A DNA stretch of 29,030 bases. It comes from Blattamonas nauphoetae (taxonomy: Eukaryota > Preaxostyla > Oxymonadida). The notes beneath the pieces are model-generated. The model did not search any database, had not been told where the DNA came from, and saw nothing but the letters and a program-made list of their open reading frames with translations. A program made the position numbers and the translations under genes. The first letter of the stretch is position 1, and every line of letters starts with the position of its first letter. This document shows positions 1 to 10,384 of this stretch, one piece after another. Location of the stretch: contig JARBJD010000614.1 of assembly GCA_033064195.1 (NCBI GenBank), positions 1 to 29,030 on the forward strand, written 5' to 3'.

Positions 1-701
1 TCAAGAATCGTATCATCACTGAAAAGATTTTCCTCTGCCACAATAATCACACCTGCATCCAATTATCACCGAGAAGAATCCGGTCTGCTATCTCATTCAA
101 TCGAAGAATTTTGAAATGAGAATCAAGGGAATCTACAAAAGTCTGATGATGATGGACAGAAGATAATGGAATGCGTAGTTGTGGTGGATGCCTCTCGCAC
201 CAATATGGTGTGTCAGCTGAAGAAAAATCGTTTGAAGGTTGTTCTTTGCAAGAAAAGTGTATCACAGAATCTCTGGCCACTAGGATCACCTCATCGTGAG
301 GAATTGATGGGCGATCGGGAAGAAACATAATTTGGGGTTGTTTTGGACAGATTCCCTGTGTATTTTCGAAGAAAGATGTTCGCGGATATGATGTGAGTAG
401 GATCACCATGAGTGGTGATGTAGGGATAGCTTCCATGCAGTTCGTCAGCAACTGCTTCTCGACACACTTTGCAAAGAACCCTTCTTCTGAGAAAGAGCAT
501 ATCTGGGAGATATCTTGCTCAAAATGAAGCTCCCAATTCAATTGCCATTTTGTGTACAAATGTGTTGAATGAGGTGTCTTCTTCTGAGTTGAGTTGATTC
601 TGATCTCTTTGTTTTTCTCTAGCACTCAATATGGACTGAAACTTGGGATTGTGTGTCCTCAGGCCGTTTAGCCTGACAATCACCTCATTTTTTCCCACCA
701 A
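1..701 (-). pseudogene. Unrecognised host-like gene, disrupted, runs off the left edge
   Basis: The longest open stretch is 192 codons (625 down to 47), without any motif I recognise; a Cys/His-containing part near its end reads YWCERHPPQLRIP. Between about 701 and 520 a different frame looks more protein-like (VGKNEVIVRLNGLRTHNP) than the start of the 192-codon frame. At the window edge, just past the stop at 47, another frame again reads like protein (VIIVAEENLFSDD). The simplest reading is one gene whose frame is interrupted at least twice, by decay, unseen short introns or sequence errors. It carries none of the T-rich start motif seen in the Polinton genes, which favours host origin. Function unknown. 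Confidence 0.35.
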
Positions 702-882
702 AAGTTTGTCTCCTCTCCATGATTCAGTATGTCTTTTTATTCCTTTTTCGACATTCCATCATTTATACACATCTATTTTAACTGCATTTTTGCACCATGC
801 TGGAGGATCAATTGAGCCGACGGGCACAAATGTGAGGTCCGATCATCGCCTATTTGGGAGCTTCGAGATTTCACTAAATTTG

Positions 883-1206
883 TCACTTTCTACTATTTTC
901 TGTTGTTTTCTTCACATTTCCTATTGATATTTTGACTTTACCATATTCAAAACATGAATAAAAGGAGTTTCCGGTCACATCAACGAGTTTCTTAGCATTC
1001 TCCAATGGATCGATCCCATTGTCATAGTTTTGAAAATGATGAAACCATCTATTCTGACGATCATTCGATGTTAATTCGCATGAATCTTGATCACGGAATG
1101 CTCCTCCTCGTTGTAAGTTGTCTTCATTCTTGTGTTCAGAACCAAATGCTTGAATCGACTCAGACCCTAAAGTTCGAAACAAGTGTTCACATTTCCCTAT
1201 TTTCAT
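883..1206 (-). CDS. Possible small or partial ORF, unrecognised
   Basis: An open frame of 107 codons lies on the same strand as, and upstream of, the disrupted gene at 1-701. Its C-terminal half (NGIDPLENAKKLVDVTG) reads like real protein, the rest is less convincing. It may be an upstream piece of the same decayed gene, since short protein-like stretches also occur between 760 and 850 in another frame. No domain recognised; it could also be chance. Confidence 0.22.
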   Translation of the reverse strand: MKIGKCEHLFRTLGSESIQAFGSEHKNEDNLQRGGAFRDQDSCELTSNDRQNRWFHHFQNYDNGIDPLENAKKLVDVTGNSFYSCFEYGKVKISIGNVKKTTENSRK

Positions 1207-1583
1207 TTCATTATCACTTTTTGTTCGAATAAAGACTCAAAGTTCACAAAACAGTAAGAAAAAGCATTCTATGGAAGTTCGGATCAAAACTGGTCGGATC
1301 AGTCGGATCCTAATCAGAAGCCTGAGAATGGGGCCAATTTGGTTTTACGAATGTTTTCATTTTCTTGCGGAGGAGGCTGAGGATCTCGCTAATTTCGGTA
1401 TCAATGATCTCATCTCATCACAACCTCTCACTGTATGAAAAATGGTGAGACTTTTTGAGATCGTAAAAAGATCGAGAATCCGAATCAGATAACGAGACAA
1501 ATCTCTCGAGCCGGTGTTTTGTCGATCTCGGCTGTGCGAGATTCGAAGACGAGATTCGAAGATGTGCACGAACTTTTTGATCA
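1207..1583. other. Stretch without a supported gene
   Basis: A 76-codon minus-strand frame ends in this stretch but has a low-complexity Ser/Arg-rich composition and no start signal. There are several short GATC/TCGAGAT-rich repeats (for example repeated 'gagattcgaaga' around 1540-1562). Nothing else is recognised. Confidence 0.4.
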
Positions 1584-1709
1584 TCAAACATTCATAAAAT
1601 CACGATAATCCCGACTGACAGTCTTGAGTAAAGATTTATGGGTCGGATCTCGGAGAAATTCGAAGTTTTGATGATGATCGGGATATTCCATCTCTTGAAT
1701 GACAATGTG
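1584..1709 (-). other. Coding-like fragment abutting the left Polinton end
   Basis: On the minus strand this reads as about 42 codons of protein-like sequence (including YPDHHQNFEFLRDP) ending in a stop codon. It lies immediately outside the Polinton terminus at 1710 and may be the 3' end of a host gene into which the element inserted. Its 5' part is not found to the right of either Polinton end in this window. Weak evidence. Confidence 0.25.
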
Positions 1710-2514
1710 AGTAGTGTATAGATAGAACGAATTGGGAACCACATTGAAAAGTGGTGAAAAGCGCCATCTTTCGTCATTTTTCTCAGTGACTTCATCAAAA
1801 CAGTGTTTTTCTTCGTGTGTATGGAGTGAAAATTTGAATGAAATTTTGACAAAAATGTTGAAAAAATATATGTTTGAATGACGGTGAGAGTCATCGATCA
1901 ATAGAAACCGGATCAAAATCGGTGAAGTATTCGTCGAGATCTGTACCGTTCTGTAGTCAAAAATCGAAAAATTGGATCATAATTTTGAAAACGGCCATAT
2001 CTTGACAACCAACGGAGATCCAGACTCGAAACCACTCGCAATCGATCGAGGACTCGATTTTGCATATAGAAAAGTCACTAGACATGGATTATTCGCACAA
2101 ATTCCTCGAATTCCAGGTGGGCCCCGTGGGCCCTGATATAGGGTCTAATAATTCATTTACCAAAAACGTGGACAGACAGACATATGAACATATTTTTAGA
2201 TCTTGAAAATATTTTCATCCATGGTCATATCCGACACGGCGAATTCATTGGTGCAAGTTTTATTGAAATCGGATCGGTAGTTAAAAGTTATGGGCATTTT
2301 TTATTTTTATTTTTCAAATTTTAAGGCTTCGAACCCTCGGTGAGAGTCTAAGGCTTCGATCGGTGAGAGTCTCGCAGCGACCGACACTCTATAACCAAAG
2401 ACGTCGAACGAATGCAAAGCAAGCGTTGATCGAGTCGATGAAAAGGAGAATTGTGAGCTCGTTTCTGATTACATTCACGGGTCAACACCGGTCATTTATG
2501 TTCATGAAGGCGTC
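1710..2514 (+). repeat. Left terminal inverted repeat of element 1
   Basis: This arm is the reverse complement of 17803-18619 with few mismatches and small length differences. It contains a GC-rich block (GGTGGGCCCCGTGGGCCC, near 2118-2135) that stands out in AT-rich DNA. Its inner end runs into the first module of a small gene that is also present at the right end. It differs from the right arm by a small repeat block at about 2326-2386 and lacks the 39-nt repeat found in the right arm. Confidence 0.88.
2326..2386 (-). repeat. Degenerate pair of dispersed micro-repeat units
   Basis: Two tandem, inverted-orientation units built on the core TTCGAAGCCT/ATCGAAGCCT followed by CTCTCACCGA-like sequence. 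The matching place in the right arm (about 17945-17975) instead holds the T-rich start motif and the ATG of the small 70-codon gene. The block therefore replaced or displaced that start in the left arm. It is related to, but more decayed than, the 39-nt units at 7589, 12282 and 18356. Confidence 0.5.
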
Positions 2515-2760
2515 GAATGGAGGATAAAACCGAAGTTGTGGAATCAAGGTAATCGACCTCACAAGTCACAACGTCGACACTACACTCAATCATTTGTTGA
2601 AAACGAACTGAGGAAATACAACTGTGAGCTCGTTGGTGAGTACAAGCAAGTGCTCACACCGTTCACGTATCGGGTGATTGGAGATGATAAAGTTTACCGA
2701 ATTCGACTCGATTCATGGTTGAAAGCGAAGAATAAACCACCTTTGAGAAATCAAAAATAA
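2387..2760 (+). pseudogene. Left-end small gene with two related modules
   Basis: Not a recognised family. Two successive modules share the pattern QRR, then CELV.EY, then TP..Y, then an R-rich beta-like segment and W. The first module lies inside the terminal repeat and is shared with the 70-codon gene at the right end; the second (from about 2536, ending at the stop at 2760) is unique to this end. The pattern resembles the short beta-hairpin/treble-clef modules repeated in some giant-virus proteins, but without their cysteines, so this is a weak suggestion. The gene precedes the polymerase by 39 bases and points the same way. It looks disrupted in this copy. Confidence 0.45.
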
Positions 2761-2770
2761 TGACGAATCT

Positions 2771-2799
2771 TTTTTATTTTATTTTTTAATTTGTAGTAA
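2771..2799 (+). promoter_or_regulatory. T-rich start motif before the polymerase gene
   Basis: A run of TTTTTATTTTATTTTTTAAT followed by TTGTAGTAA leads directly into the ATG at 2800. The tail TTTTAATTTGTAGTAAATG closely matches that of the small minus-strand gene at 26380 (TTTTAATTTGTATTAAATG). Confidence 0.55.
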
Positions 2800-5700
2800 A
2801 TGACAACAGTCTCACGTAAAAATGATATTCGACAAATTCAAGAACTATTTCCAAATACAGTTTTCAGATTTGATGATGGTCGAACATACAATCCAAATAG
2901 TACAAACTATCAACATCATTATTCATTTCTCCTTTCAATGCTACGACACCGAGATGTTGAGTTTCCATATCCAACAACAAATCTCACCTTCTCCAATCTT
3001 CGTTTGTTTCTGAAAGAAGTGAAAAACAGACGAGAGATGTCGACTGAGGATCACAATGTCATAATCATGGACATGAAAGCACATCCGAGAATTAACGAAA
3101 CTGAATTGAAAAGGGAAGTGTTCAAAATCACACGGAAACTGAAGTCGATTGAGGAGAAATTGGTGGATCATTGGATGAAGAATCTACTGATCATTCAAAA
3201 GAAAAATGAACAAATGGAAAACAGAGAAGTGAAGCACTTTGATGGATTCAATGAATGTATTTTACTTGCGGAACCACGAAACAAAACTGCATTTGATTCC
3301 TGTTTATTGAAGGCACGAAAGAAGTTCAAAAAGAACGAGGTTGATAAGGTTAATGCTAATGGAAAACCTTATCAGTTGTACTTCCACAATCATTTGAAAA
3401 CTGTTGAGGAAATCACCACCTTCATCAAATCTGTGTACGACAAAGAGAAGGATCATCCATTCAAGATCAGCATCGATTTTGGAAAGATTGTTGAAAGAAA
3501 AGATGGTGATGAGACGCTGTACAACGATTTCAGACAAGAACTGGAGAATTCATCGAAGAGTTTTCCGACGGTGATCAGAAACGAGCCGGATATCAATGAG
3601 TATTCCAAATATGCAATCAATCTCATCAAGGAATCACAAGAGAGACACTCATGGATACGAAAACAATGTTCATTGCTTTCCATTCCATTCTTGTTGCTGT
3701 GTATCGATTTCCAGTGGCAGGAAAGCGAATGCCATCCTTTGTGAACACATCAAAACGAGAAACATTCGGTACATTGATTCTGAGTTCAACATTTGCTTCT
3801 TTCAATCATTATCGTTCCTCACACTTCCTGAAATTCCTGGTAAGAAAATCTCAATCAATATGAGAAACACAGAAGCGTACAAACTGTTTGCAGAATTTGA
3901 GAATCTTACACACCTTCGATCACATCAATTAACGGAGTATTTACGCAATTATCCTGGCTTTGATATTGCTTGTGATATGGAGAAAGCAATGACAAAATTC
4001 AACATCACAGTTCACATCTATGAATACGATGAAGATAAGAAACGTTACTTCCTCAGTCAATCGTACATCAACGAGAATGATGATTCAAAAGTTCTAAATG
4101 TTCTGATGATTCCACTCACTGCAACGCTTGTTCATTTGATGTACATTGTTGATCCTGAGAAAATCACTGGATATAAACTGTGTCCTTATTGTCAATCAAG
4201 AGGATTTCAAGTGAAAGATACAAACTTCAAGAGATACTATGAGAAGCATTTAGCAGAATGCAAAGAACTTGATGGAAAACATGTGAAGAAGATCTCCCTC
4301 GATCGTACACCAAGACCGTATGTTCCACATATTCTCAACAATAAGACCCATGAATTTCTGATGGCACACAAAGACAAGACGAATTCAAACCAACACAATA
4401 CTACATCACATACGATTTCGAAACGATGGAAGATCTCATTCTTGACAATCTATTCTCTGATGATAATACTCAGTTGATCTCACATTTGAAGCCTCTCTCT
4501 GTTGCATCAGCAATTAAGACAAAATCAGGAGTGAAGTCAATCTACTTTGATCTTCGAGATGGAAAGGATTTTGTGAAGCAATGGATCAGAGAACTCTTCA
4601 AATATGCTGAGACAGTACGAGAGGACAACTACTACGAAGACCCAGAGATTCCATCTCAGAATGAAGTCAGTGTGATTGGATTCAATAGTTCAAGATTCGA
4701 CATCAATCTCATCTTCCGTGATCTCGTTGACAAGGATTGGAAAGTCGTGAGCTTCCTTGGATCAACAACGAAGTACAAACAAGTATTGATCAGACATGAG
4801 AAGACGCAGCAAGTTCTTCGATTCATTGATATGATGTCGTACACAGGACCAATGACATTGGATAATGCAGTAAAGCCTTTGGAGGAAACACCACACTCCA
4901 GAAATCATTCGTTGCTTACGAATCTTTGATTCACTCAGACTACGATACAGTACTAAGCAAACAAGAACCATTCTCCAAATATGAATTCTATTCGAGTCTC
5001 GAACAACAGTGAAATGTCCGACAGCGATTATCAAATGTACCTTGATGATTGGAAGAAGCAAGGATTCAAGAACCGCTGGGAATATCTCAAATTCTACAAC
5101 ATCCGAGACGTCGAATGCATGATTGCACCTCTGGACAATCTGATTGATCTGAACTTCCAATACAAAGTGGATATGTTGCACAATCTCTCACTGTCAGCCA
5201 ACGCTTCTGCAATCAAATATGCGTGTGCCTACAAAGACTTTTGATATTGATGAAGACTATAATGAATGTGACGAATCTGGACCAATCAAAATCACCAAAC
5301 AATACTGGAAATACAAAGTTGAAGGATACAGGTATCAAGACATGAAAGCTCATCGCAATACTGACAACAATGTCATTGAATCTGACTACGAATGGTTCTT
5401 AAATGAATGTCAAAATGTTGTTACATTTGCAAAAGCAGTTTCTCACAAGCAGTGCGACCAACGTTGGACAGAATCGACAATGCAAAAGGTCATTCAAAGA
5501 GAACGTGAAGATCTGCTGTGATTATTGCAACACCTACAAGTCAGACAAGGATGAGCATCTCACACGATTGAGAATTCAACTCAAGAAGTACTGCATCTGG
5601 AAATCATTACCAATGACTCTGACACATGAGCAAACATATCACAAACTGAGAGCAGCAGTTACTGGTGGATTATCGAATGTTCAACATCGACAGAATATCA

Positions 5701-7134
5701 AAGACGTGACACCAATCAATCACTTCTCATTTGAAGATGGTGTTGTCAAATCAACCGATACTGAACACATCATGACTCACGTTTGTGGTGTTGACTTTAA
5801 TTCACTGTATCCAAGTGCTTTCTCCTCAATCAAGAACGAGAACAATCCGTATACTAATCACAGAATGTACATGCCAGGAAGATGCTTGTATACCCTCACA
5901 AATGATTCTCAAGGTCGTGAGATCATCGAAGACAAGAATCAGAAGACACTATTCGTTGCAGAGTTGAAAGGACACATCGATGAGAAGCACATCAATGATT
6001 TCATTAACTTCCCACCGATCTTCAGAAACATCATTGTCAATTCAACAGAAGAAAACATTGGAGAGACTTATGCTTTGATGAAGAAACATGGATTGAAGAC
6101 TGATGACAAACAACGGAAGCTGACCCAACTTTTGAGCACACACGATCAGTATATGTTCTTTTCGACATACTATCTGTGGTTCCTCATCGACTATTGCCAC
6201 TTTATTATTGATGACGTAAAGAGTGTGATGGTGTTCTCGAGACATGCTGGATTTGAACCATTCGTGACCTCGTTCATGAATGATAGAATTGAAGCAATGA
6301 AGGTTGGAAACAAGGGAAAAGAACAGTTCTGTAAGACGAACTTGAATGGTAGCTACGGATACGATGGAATGAACACTGAGAAATACAACTCAATCACAAT
6401 CTGCAATGAGAAGAGAACATACTTGAAACAAATGATGAAAGGATTTGTGCGACAAGAGAGATCAATGAGGACAACTACATTGTGATTGAAGATCGAGAGA
6501 AAGCATCGTGCAAAACATGTCTGCAAGAAGCAGTATTCACACTCGACAATGCCAAGTTCTGGTATCTGAATTTCATCTACAACTTCATGTATAAATGCCT
6601 AGACATGAACAAGATTCACTTCTGTGAGGGAGATACTGACTCTGCATATTGGGCGATTAGTGGAGATCCAAATGCTGGAATTCATCAACAATTTGAATCC
6701 GTGATTGCTGACAAGGAATTCTATGATGCTCACAAATATGAATGGTTTCCCAATCCTGAAAAGGAGTTGATGATGAGAAGAAACTGTTAGGACTAGCAAT
6801 TGAAAAGGAAGGTGAACAGATGATCTGTCTCGCACCCAAGTGCTACTCTCTCGATGAGAAATGCAAAATCAAAGGTGTGTCATTGAAGAAAACGAATATC
6901 ACAAGTGACGATTATGTGAAGTGTCTTAATGGAGAGAAAACAGTGACAACAACATTGAACTTTCAGACGAGAAGAGTTCATTCTGATGATGACACCAATG
7001 GATTTGAGATTGCGAAAATACAACAGCAGAAACTCAGTCTCAGTGGAATTCATCTGAAGGCAATTGTACTTGAAAATGAATCATGTCCTCCATTCATTCA
7101 CGGACTGAAAGCAGTGGATTACAAAATTGAATAA
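2800..7134 (+). pseudogene. Protein-primed family B DNA polymerase (Polinton pPolB), broken
   Basis: The polymerase motifs are clear: motif A DFNSLYPSAF near 5792, motif B KTNLNGSYGYDG near 6332 and motif C GDTDSAYW near 6630. Upstream, VIGFNSSRFDINLIF near 4672 matches the NxxxFD exonuclease II motif, and a CPYC...H...C zinc-binding element near 4180-4260 is typical of Polinton polymerases. The N-terminal third (from MTTVSRKNDIRQIQELFPN) has no recognised domain and may correspond to the terminal-protein region. In the family this enzyme replicates the linear element from protein-primed ends. The reading is interrupted about half a dozen times, so it is a fossil in this copy. Overall length (about 4.3 kb) fits the family. 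It lies right after the left-end gene and before the integrase region, the usual Polinton order. Confidence 0.9.
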
Positions 7135-7142
7135 AAAGCAAA

Positions 7143-7158
7143 CTTTATTTTTGAATAA
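7143..7158 (+). promoter_or_regulatory. T-rich start motif
   Basis: CTTTATTTTTGAATAA ends directly at the ATG at 7159, just 8 bases after the polymerase stop codon. Slightly shorter T run than in the virion genes. Confidence 0.45.
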
Positions 7159-7915
7159 ATGATGATCCACAGCAGATCGAGGATTTAGTGAAACACCTAC
7201 TTGTATTTAAACAGCACAGTCGAAGCAAAATTTCCAATATCAGAAATGATCCAACGCAAATTTTACCCGTCTTTCACTTCGGAGATTTTATCGGAAAATG
7301 ACACAACGATCAAACATATTTCAATGGTTGGTTACTTGCAGAATTATCTCCAAATTTGTCACTTTCAGATGCAAGAAGAGTGATTCAACAGTTTATTTAT
7401 CAATTTCTCAGAATAAATATTGACGAAGATACTGCTGAACGAGCATATCAAGCCTATCGACAATACTTAATGAAGTCAATCAAATACATTTTGGTGAACT
7501 GGCTACACCTCCAGCAATTCCAAAGCAAATGTCCAACGATTCCACACTTTCATCATCAATCAGACCTGGGAAGAAGAGACGTTTGAAACTCGACCCCAGT
7601 CGGGATCGAAGCCTCGCAGAGGCGAGACAATCACATCATGATTTTCCAGCACGGGAGAGAAGGTTCAATGAAGATTTATTTCTGACAATTTCACAGGTGC
7701 CTGACATTGTGTCAATGAATCCATCAGAGGTGACACGATCGGAATTAACCACTCGCCAAGTCCTCGATAAATTGGAAGTGATGAAAGGGATGTTTGATCA
7801 TCAACAAAAGACAATTCAGAAGATGAACAAATCAAAGCTGAGAACTCAATCATGGACAATCAACAGCGAATGGAACAATTCATCACAAAACAGATTGTCG
7901 ATTCGAAGAAGATGA
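7159..7915 (+). pseudogene. Unrecognised Polinton gene between polymerase and integrase
   Basis: The start is placed at the ATG behind the T-rich motif. Protein-like stretches include DARRVIQQFIYQFLRINID around 7370-7430 and a basic, Ser-rich part with RPGKKRRLKLDPSR near 7565-7600; a later part (VLDKLEVMKGMFDHQQ) is helical and coiled-coil-like. The basic stretch contains one unit of the 39-nt micro-repeat (7589-7628) read in frame as LDPSRDRSLAEAR. The reading is disrupted in this copy. It may be a separate nucleic-acid-binding protein or the upstream part of the integrase; I cannot decide. Confidence 0.45.
7589..7628 (+). repeat. 39-nt micro-repeat unit, in a coding region
   Basis: The unit reads CTCGACCCCAGTCGGGATCG then AAGCCTCGCAGAGGCGAGAC. 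It has an outer CTCG/CGAG pair and two inner hairpins (CCC-GGG and GCCTC-GCA-GAGGC). It is nearly identical to the unit at 12282-12320 although the two lie in unrelated genes. Confidence 0.7.
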
Positions 7916-9079
7916 ATCGTGACTTGTTTATTTTATCACACATACCCAGAGCTGTTGATAGTGATGATACTGATTTCATTATTGCTCATCCTAAACAAAT
8001 CCCGTATGGTGGACGATCATTTCAAGATTGGTACGATGAATATGTTCACCGATGGACTCTAGCAAATCCAAAACAAACAATGAACTTACGGGAAAAACAA
8101 CGAGCAAATATCGCCAATGGATTACCAATGGATCGCCATGAGACAAGACCGGTTGAAAAATTTCATATCCATTCAGGTCGAAGATGCAGTTCATGTCGAA
8201 GTCAATCACAGGTGATCCACCAGACATCAGACAGAAAGGTTCCTCAGAAGTGTGATCGACCCTATTTCTCACCGAAGTCAGGATCATGGGAAATTGATCT
8301 TGTTTTCATTCAATCACCAACGTCGAAAACAGTGTTGCAGATTTATCTCTTTGCCATCAACATCAACACAAAATATCTGGTAGTCATTCCTGTTCTTGAT
8401 AAATCATGGAGCAAAGTCAAGACTGCAATCAACGATCTCATTCATCATCGTGGTGTCAAAGTCAACAACATTCGAGGTGATGGAGAATCTGCTTGGACTA
8501 ATGAAGCATCTTCTTATTTCGAGAAGCAGAAAGTCAGTACATATTTCACAAGCTCACCATTCACAAATCATAATCGAATTGTCGATCGAGTGATCAGAAC
8601 AATCAGAGATGGATTCCAAGACAATGCGACACAGATGGCCAATCATTCACTGATGAATCAGATGGTAAACTATTACAACGTGACTCCACATCGAGCGTTC
8701 TGGAACAAATTCACTCCACAGCAAGCACAAAACAATCGTGAAATCGAAGCACTGTACATCTCCAAGTTGCGAAGAACAATTAAAGACCATCCAAAGACAA
8801 CAGACAACACAGATGCTTTGGCGATACAAACCAGGAAACATTCTGTTGATTCATCTAGATTTGAACAAAACTGCTGCCAAATTTCAGAAGAAGCGAAGAC
8901 AGTTTCAATTCGTGGGACAATTCATTGAGTACAAACACGGAAATGTGGTGGCATCATTGCTGAATGGACTCACCAGTTTATCGAATGTGGTGTACGTTCC
9001 TATTCAACACACGAGATATCATGCCGCTTCCATCGACGATTTGTCACCAGAGTTCATTGATGAATTTAATTTGGTGTAG
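7852..9079 (+). pseudogene. Polinton RVE-type DDE integrase, broken
   Basis: The retroviral-like integrase core is visible: WEIDLVFI (first acidic residue) near 8288, then NTKYLVVIPV, IRGDGESAW (second acidic residue) near 8472, and the NHNRIVDRVIRTIRD block near 8560-8610, followed by YNVTPHRAF. Ahead of the core, CSSCRSQSQ with flanking His/Cys suggests the N-terminal zinc-binding part. After the core, a beta-rich segment (QFVGQFIEYKHGNVVASLL, about 8890-8960) fits the C-terminal SH3-like domain of such integrases. In Polintons this enzyme joins the AG-starting ends to target DNA with 6-bp duplications. The reading is broken in this copy, with very few breaks. Confidence 0.85.
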
Positions 9080-9113
9080 TTTCGAAATGTTTCAGAAGTT
9101 TTATTTCAGTGAA

Positions 9114-9464
9114 ATGACATCAATGAAAATATTAGAACCTTTTGATCCTGAACAGAAAGAGTTCACAAACATTCATGACTTTCAGAGATATTTGGAAAAG
9201 AATAGAAAGGAATTGAATGAATTGACGACTCAAAAACTAAATCGTATGATCCAAATTGATGGATACAGAATAACAAAAATAAGAGGTGAGATAGCACTGA
9301 GAAAAGTCAACAATGAAAGTATAGCGGAATCCTCGATTGATCAGAGATAATCAGACATCGAAGAATCAATTCGAACGTTGACAGATTCTCTCAGCATGAG
9401 GCTTCGAAGTCTTGACGAGACAATCGGTAATCTCATCCAAGACTTAACTGACCCTTCTGATTAA
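9114..9464 (+). pseudogene. Small coiled-coil gene, unrecognised
   Basis: The ATG at 9114 follows TTTTATTTCAGTGAA, a weak form of the start motif. The product would be a short, charged helical protein (EKNRKELNELTTQKLNRMIQ; later DSLSMRLRSLDETIGNLIQD) with heptad-like leucines, suggesting a coiled coil. Its 3' end overlaps the end of the ATPase gene tail to tail by about 20 bases. The copy appears disrupted. A possible degenerate micro-repeat (CTTCGAAG core) lies near 9395-9425. Confidence 0.4.
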
Positions 9465-10325
9465 ACCATCTCTGTTGATCTCAGTCAGTGCAACTCCATC
9501 AGTGTTGTATCGAAGAATGATTGCTTCACATTTTTGTTTTCGTTGGTAGACATTCCAGAAGTGTCGAATATCAATTGGGGAGTTCAACTGCGGATATACT
9601 CGACTGATTCGTTCTTTGTTGAAGCCTCCAAAGATCCACATCGAATCAATGTTTGACTTCATATCTGCTGACAAACTGAAGAGCTCATGCATCGTCAGAA
9701 AGAATGTGAACTTCGGTTGTCGATTCTCCAATAACAAGTCCATCATCGTCATTCTATTTTTGGATGTTCTTCGTTCACCTAGGATTCTGCAACAGTCGTC
9801 AAGGAGAATAATCGTTTGGAGATTCTTCACTGAGAAATCATCGATGTAAAGTGAGTCAAAGAGATTCTCTCTGCATTCATCAGTAATTTTATTCTGCCAC
9901 TGATTGTCAATAGTCTCTTCATAAGCAGCTTTTGATTCAGAGAGTTCCAACAGAAATGGTAGTGCATCGTCATATTTCACTTTCACGTATGGAACGTTCA
10001 GGATTGGTTTGAATTTATCGAAGGTTGGATCAATGTTCTTATCAGTGACGAAGACGAACAAATGGAACAGTTCATTCCGAACATGAACGTTTTGTAGTTT
10101 GGCAATCTCTCGAAGAGCATTGAATGTCTTCCCACTTCCTCTGTTTCCAACGAGGACATTAACACTATTGCGATTGAAATTCAAGTCTGGATGAATCTGT
10201 GATTGGACTTCGTGTGAAACATTTCTGTTTGAAGCTTCACTCAATTTTGCATTAACATATGCTGTCAATGAAAAGGGTTCCACCCTCCGCGAAACCAAAG
10301 GTTTTGCCGATGTTGATCTTTTCAT
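9444..10325 (-). CDS. FtsK/HerA-type genome-packaging ATPase (A32-like)
   Basis: The 293-aa product has a Walker A motif GNRGSGKT at residues 60-67 and a Walker B motif TIILLDDC at 171-178, with a downstream FFLTMHELFSLSADMKSNID segment that fits the sensor region of this family. Length is typical of Polinton and adenovirus-like packaging ATPases. In the family it drives element DNA into the capsid. It is the only large left-half gene on the minus strand and looks whole. It diverges from the gene at 10385; the 59-base gap between them must hold start signals for both. The ATG at 10325 is chosen as the first in frame, before MKRSTSAKPLVSRRVEP. Confidence 0.88.
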   Translation of the reverse strand: MKRSTSAKPLVSRRVEPFSLTAYVNAKLSEASNRNVSHEVQSQIHPDLNFNRNSVNVLVGNRGSGKTFNALREIAKLQNVHVRNELFHLFVFVTDKNIDPTFDKFKPILNVPYVKVKYDDALPFLLELSESKAAYEETIDNQWQNKITDECRENLFDSLYIDDFSVKNLQTIILLDDCCRILGERRTSKNRMTMMDLLLENRQPKFTFFLTMHELFSLSADMKSNIDSMWIFGGFNKERISRVYPQLNSPIDIRHFWNVYQRKQKCEAIILRYNTDGVALTEINRDGLIRRVS

Positions 10326-10357
10326 TTATGATTTATCTGCATTTAAAATGTAGTTTT

Positions 10358-10384
10358 CATTTTTTTATTTTGTATGAAAACAAC
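10358..10384 (+). promoter_or_regulatory. T-rich start motif in the divergent gap
   Basis: CATTTTTTTATTTTGTATG followed by AAAACAAC leads to the ATG at 10385. On the opposite strand the ATPase start is preceded only by AT-rich sequence without a good copy of the motif, so the ATPase may be regulated differently. Confidence 0.5.

Noticed and set aside
1584-1916. 110-codon minus-strand frame crossing the left Polinton end
   Set aside because: It is a chance fusion of the flanking fragment with terminal repeat sequence; only the part outside 1710 was kept as a weak coding-like fragment.
4762-5181. 139-codon minus-strand frame inside the polymerase region
   Set aside because: It is antisense to clear polymerase sequence, Cys/Leu-rich without pattern and has no start motif; a shadow frame.
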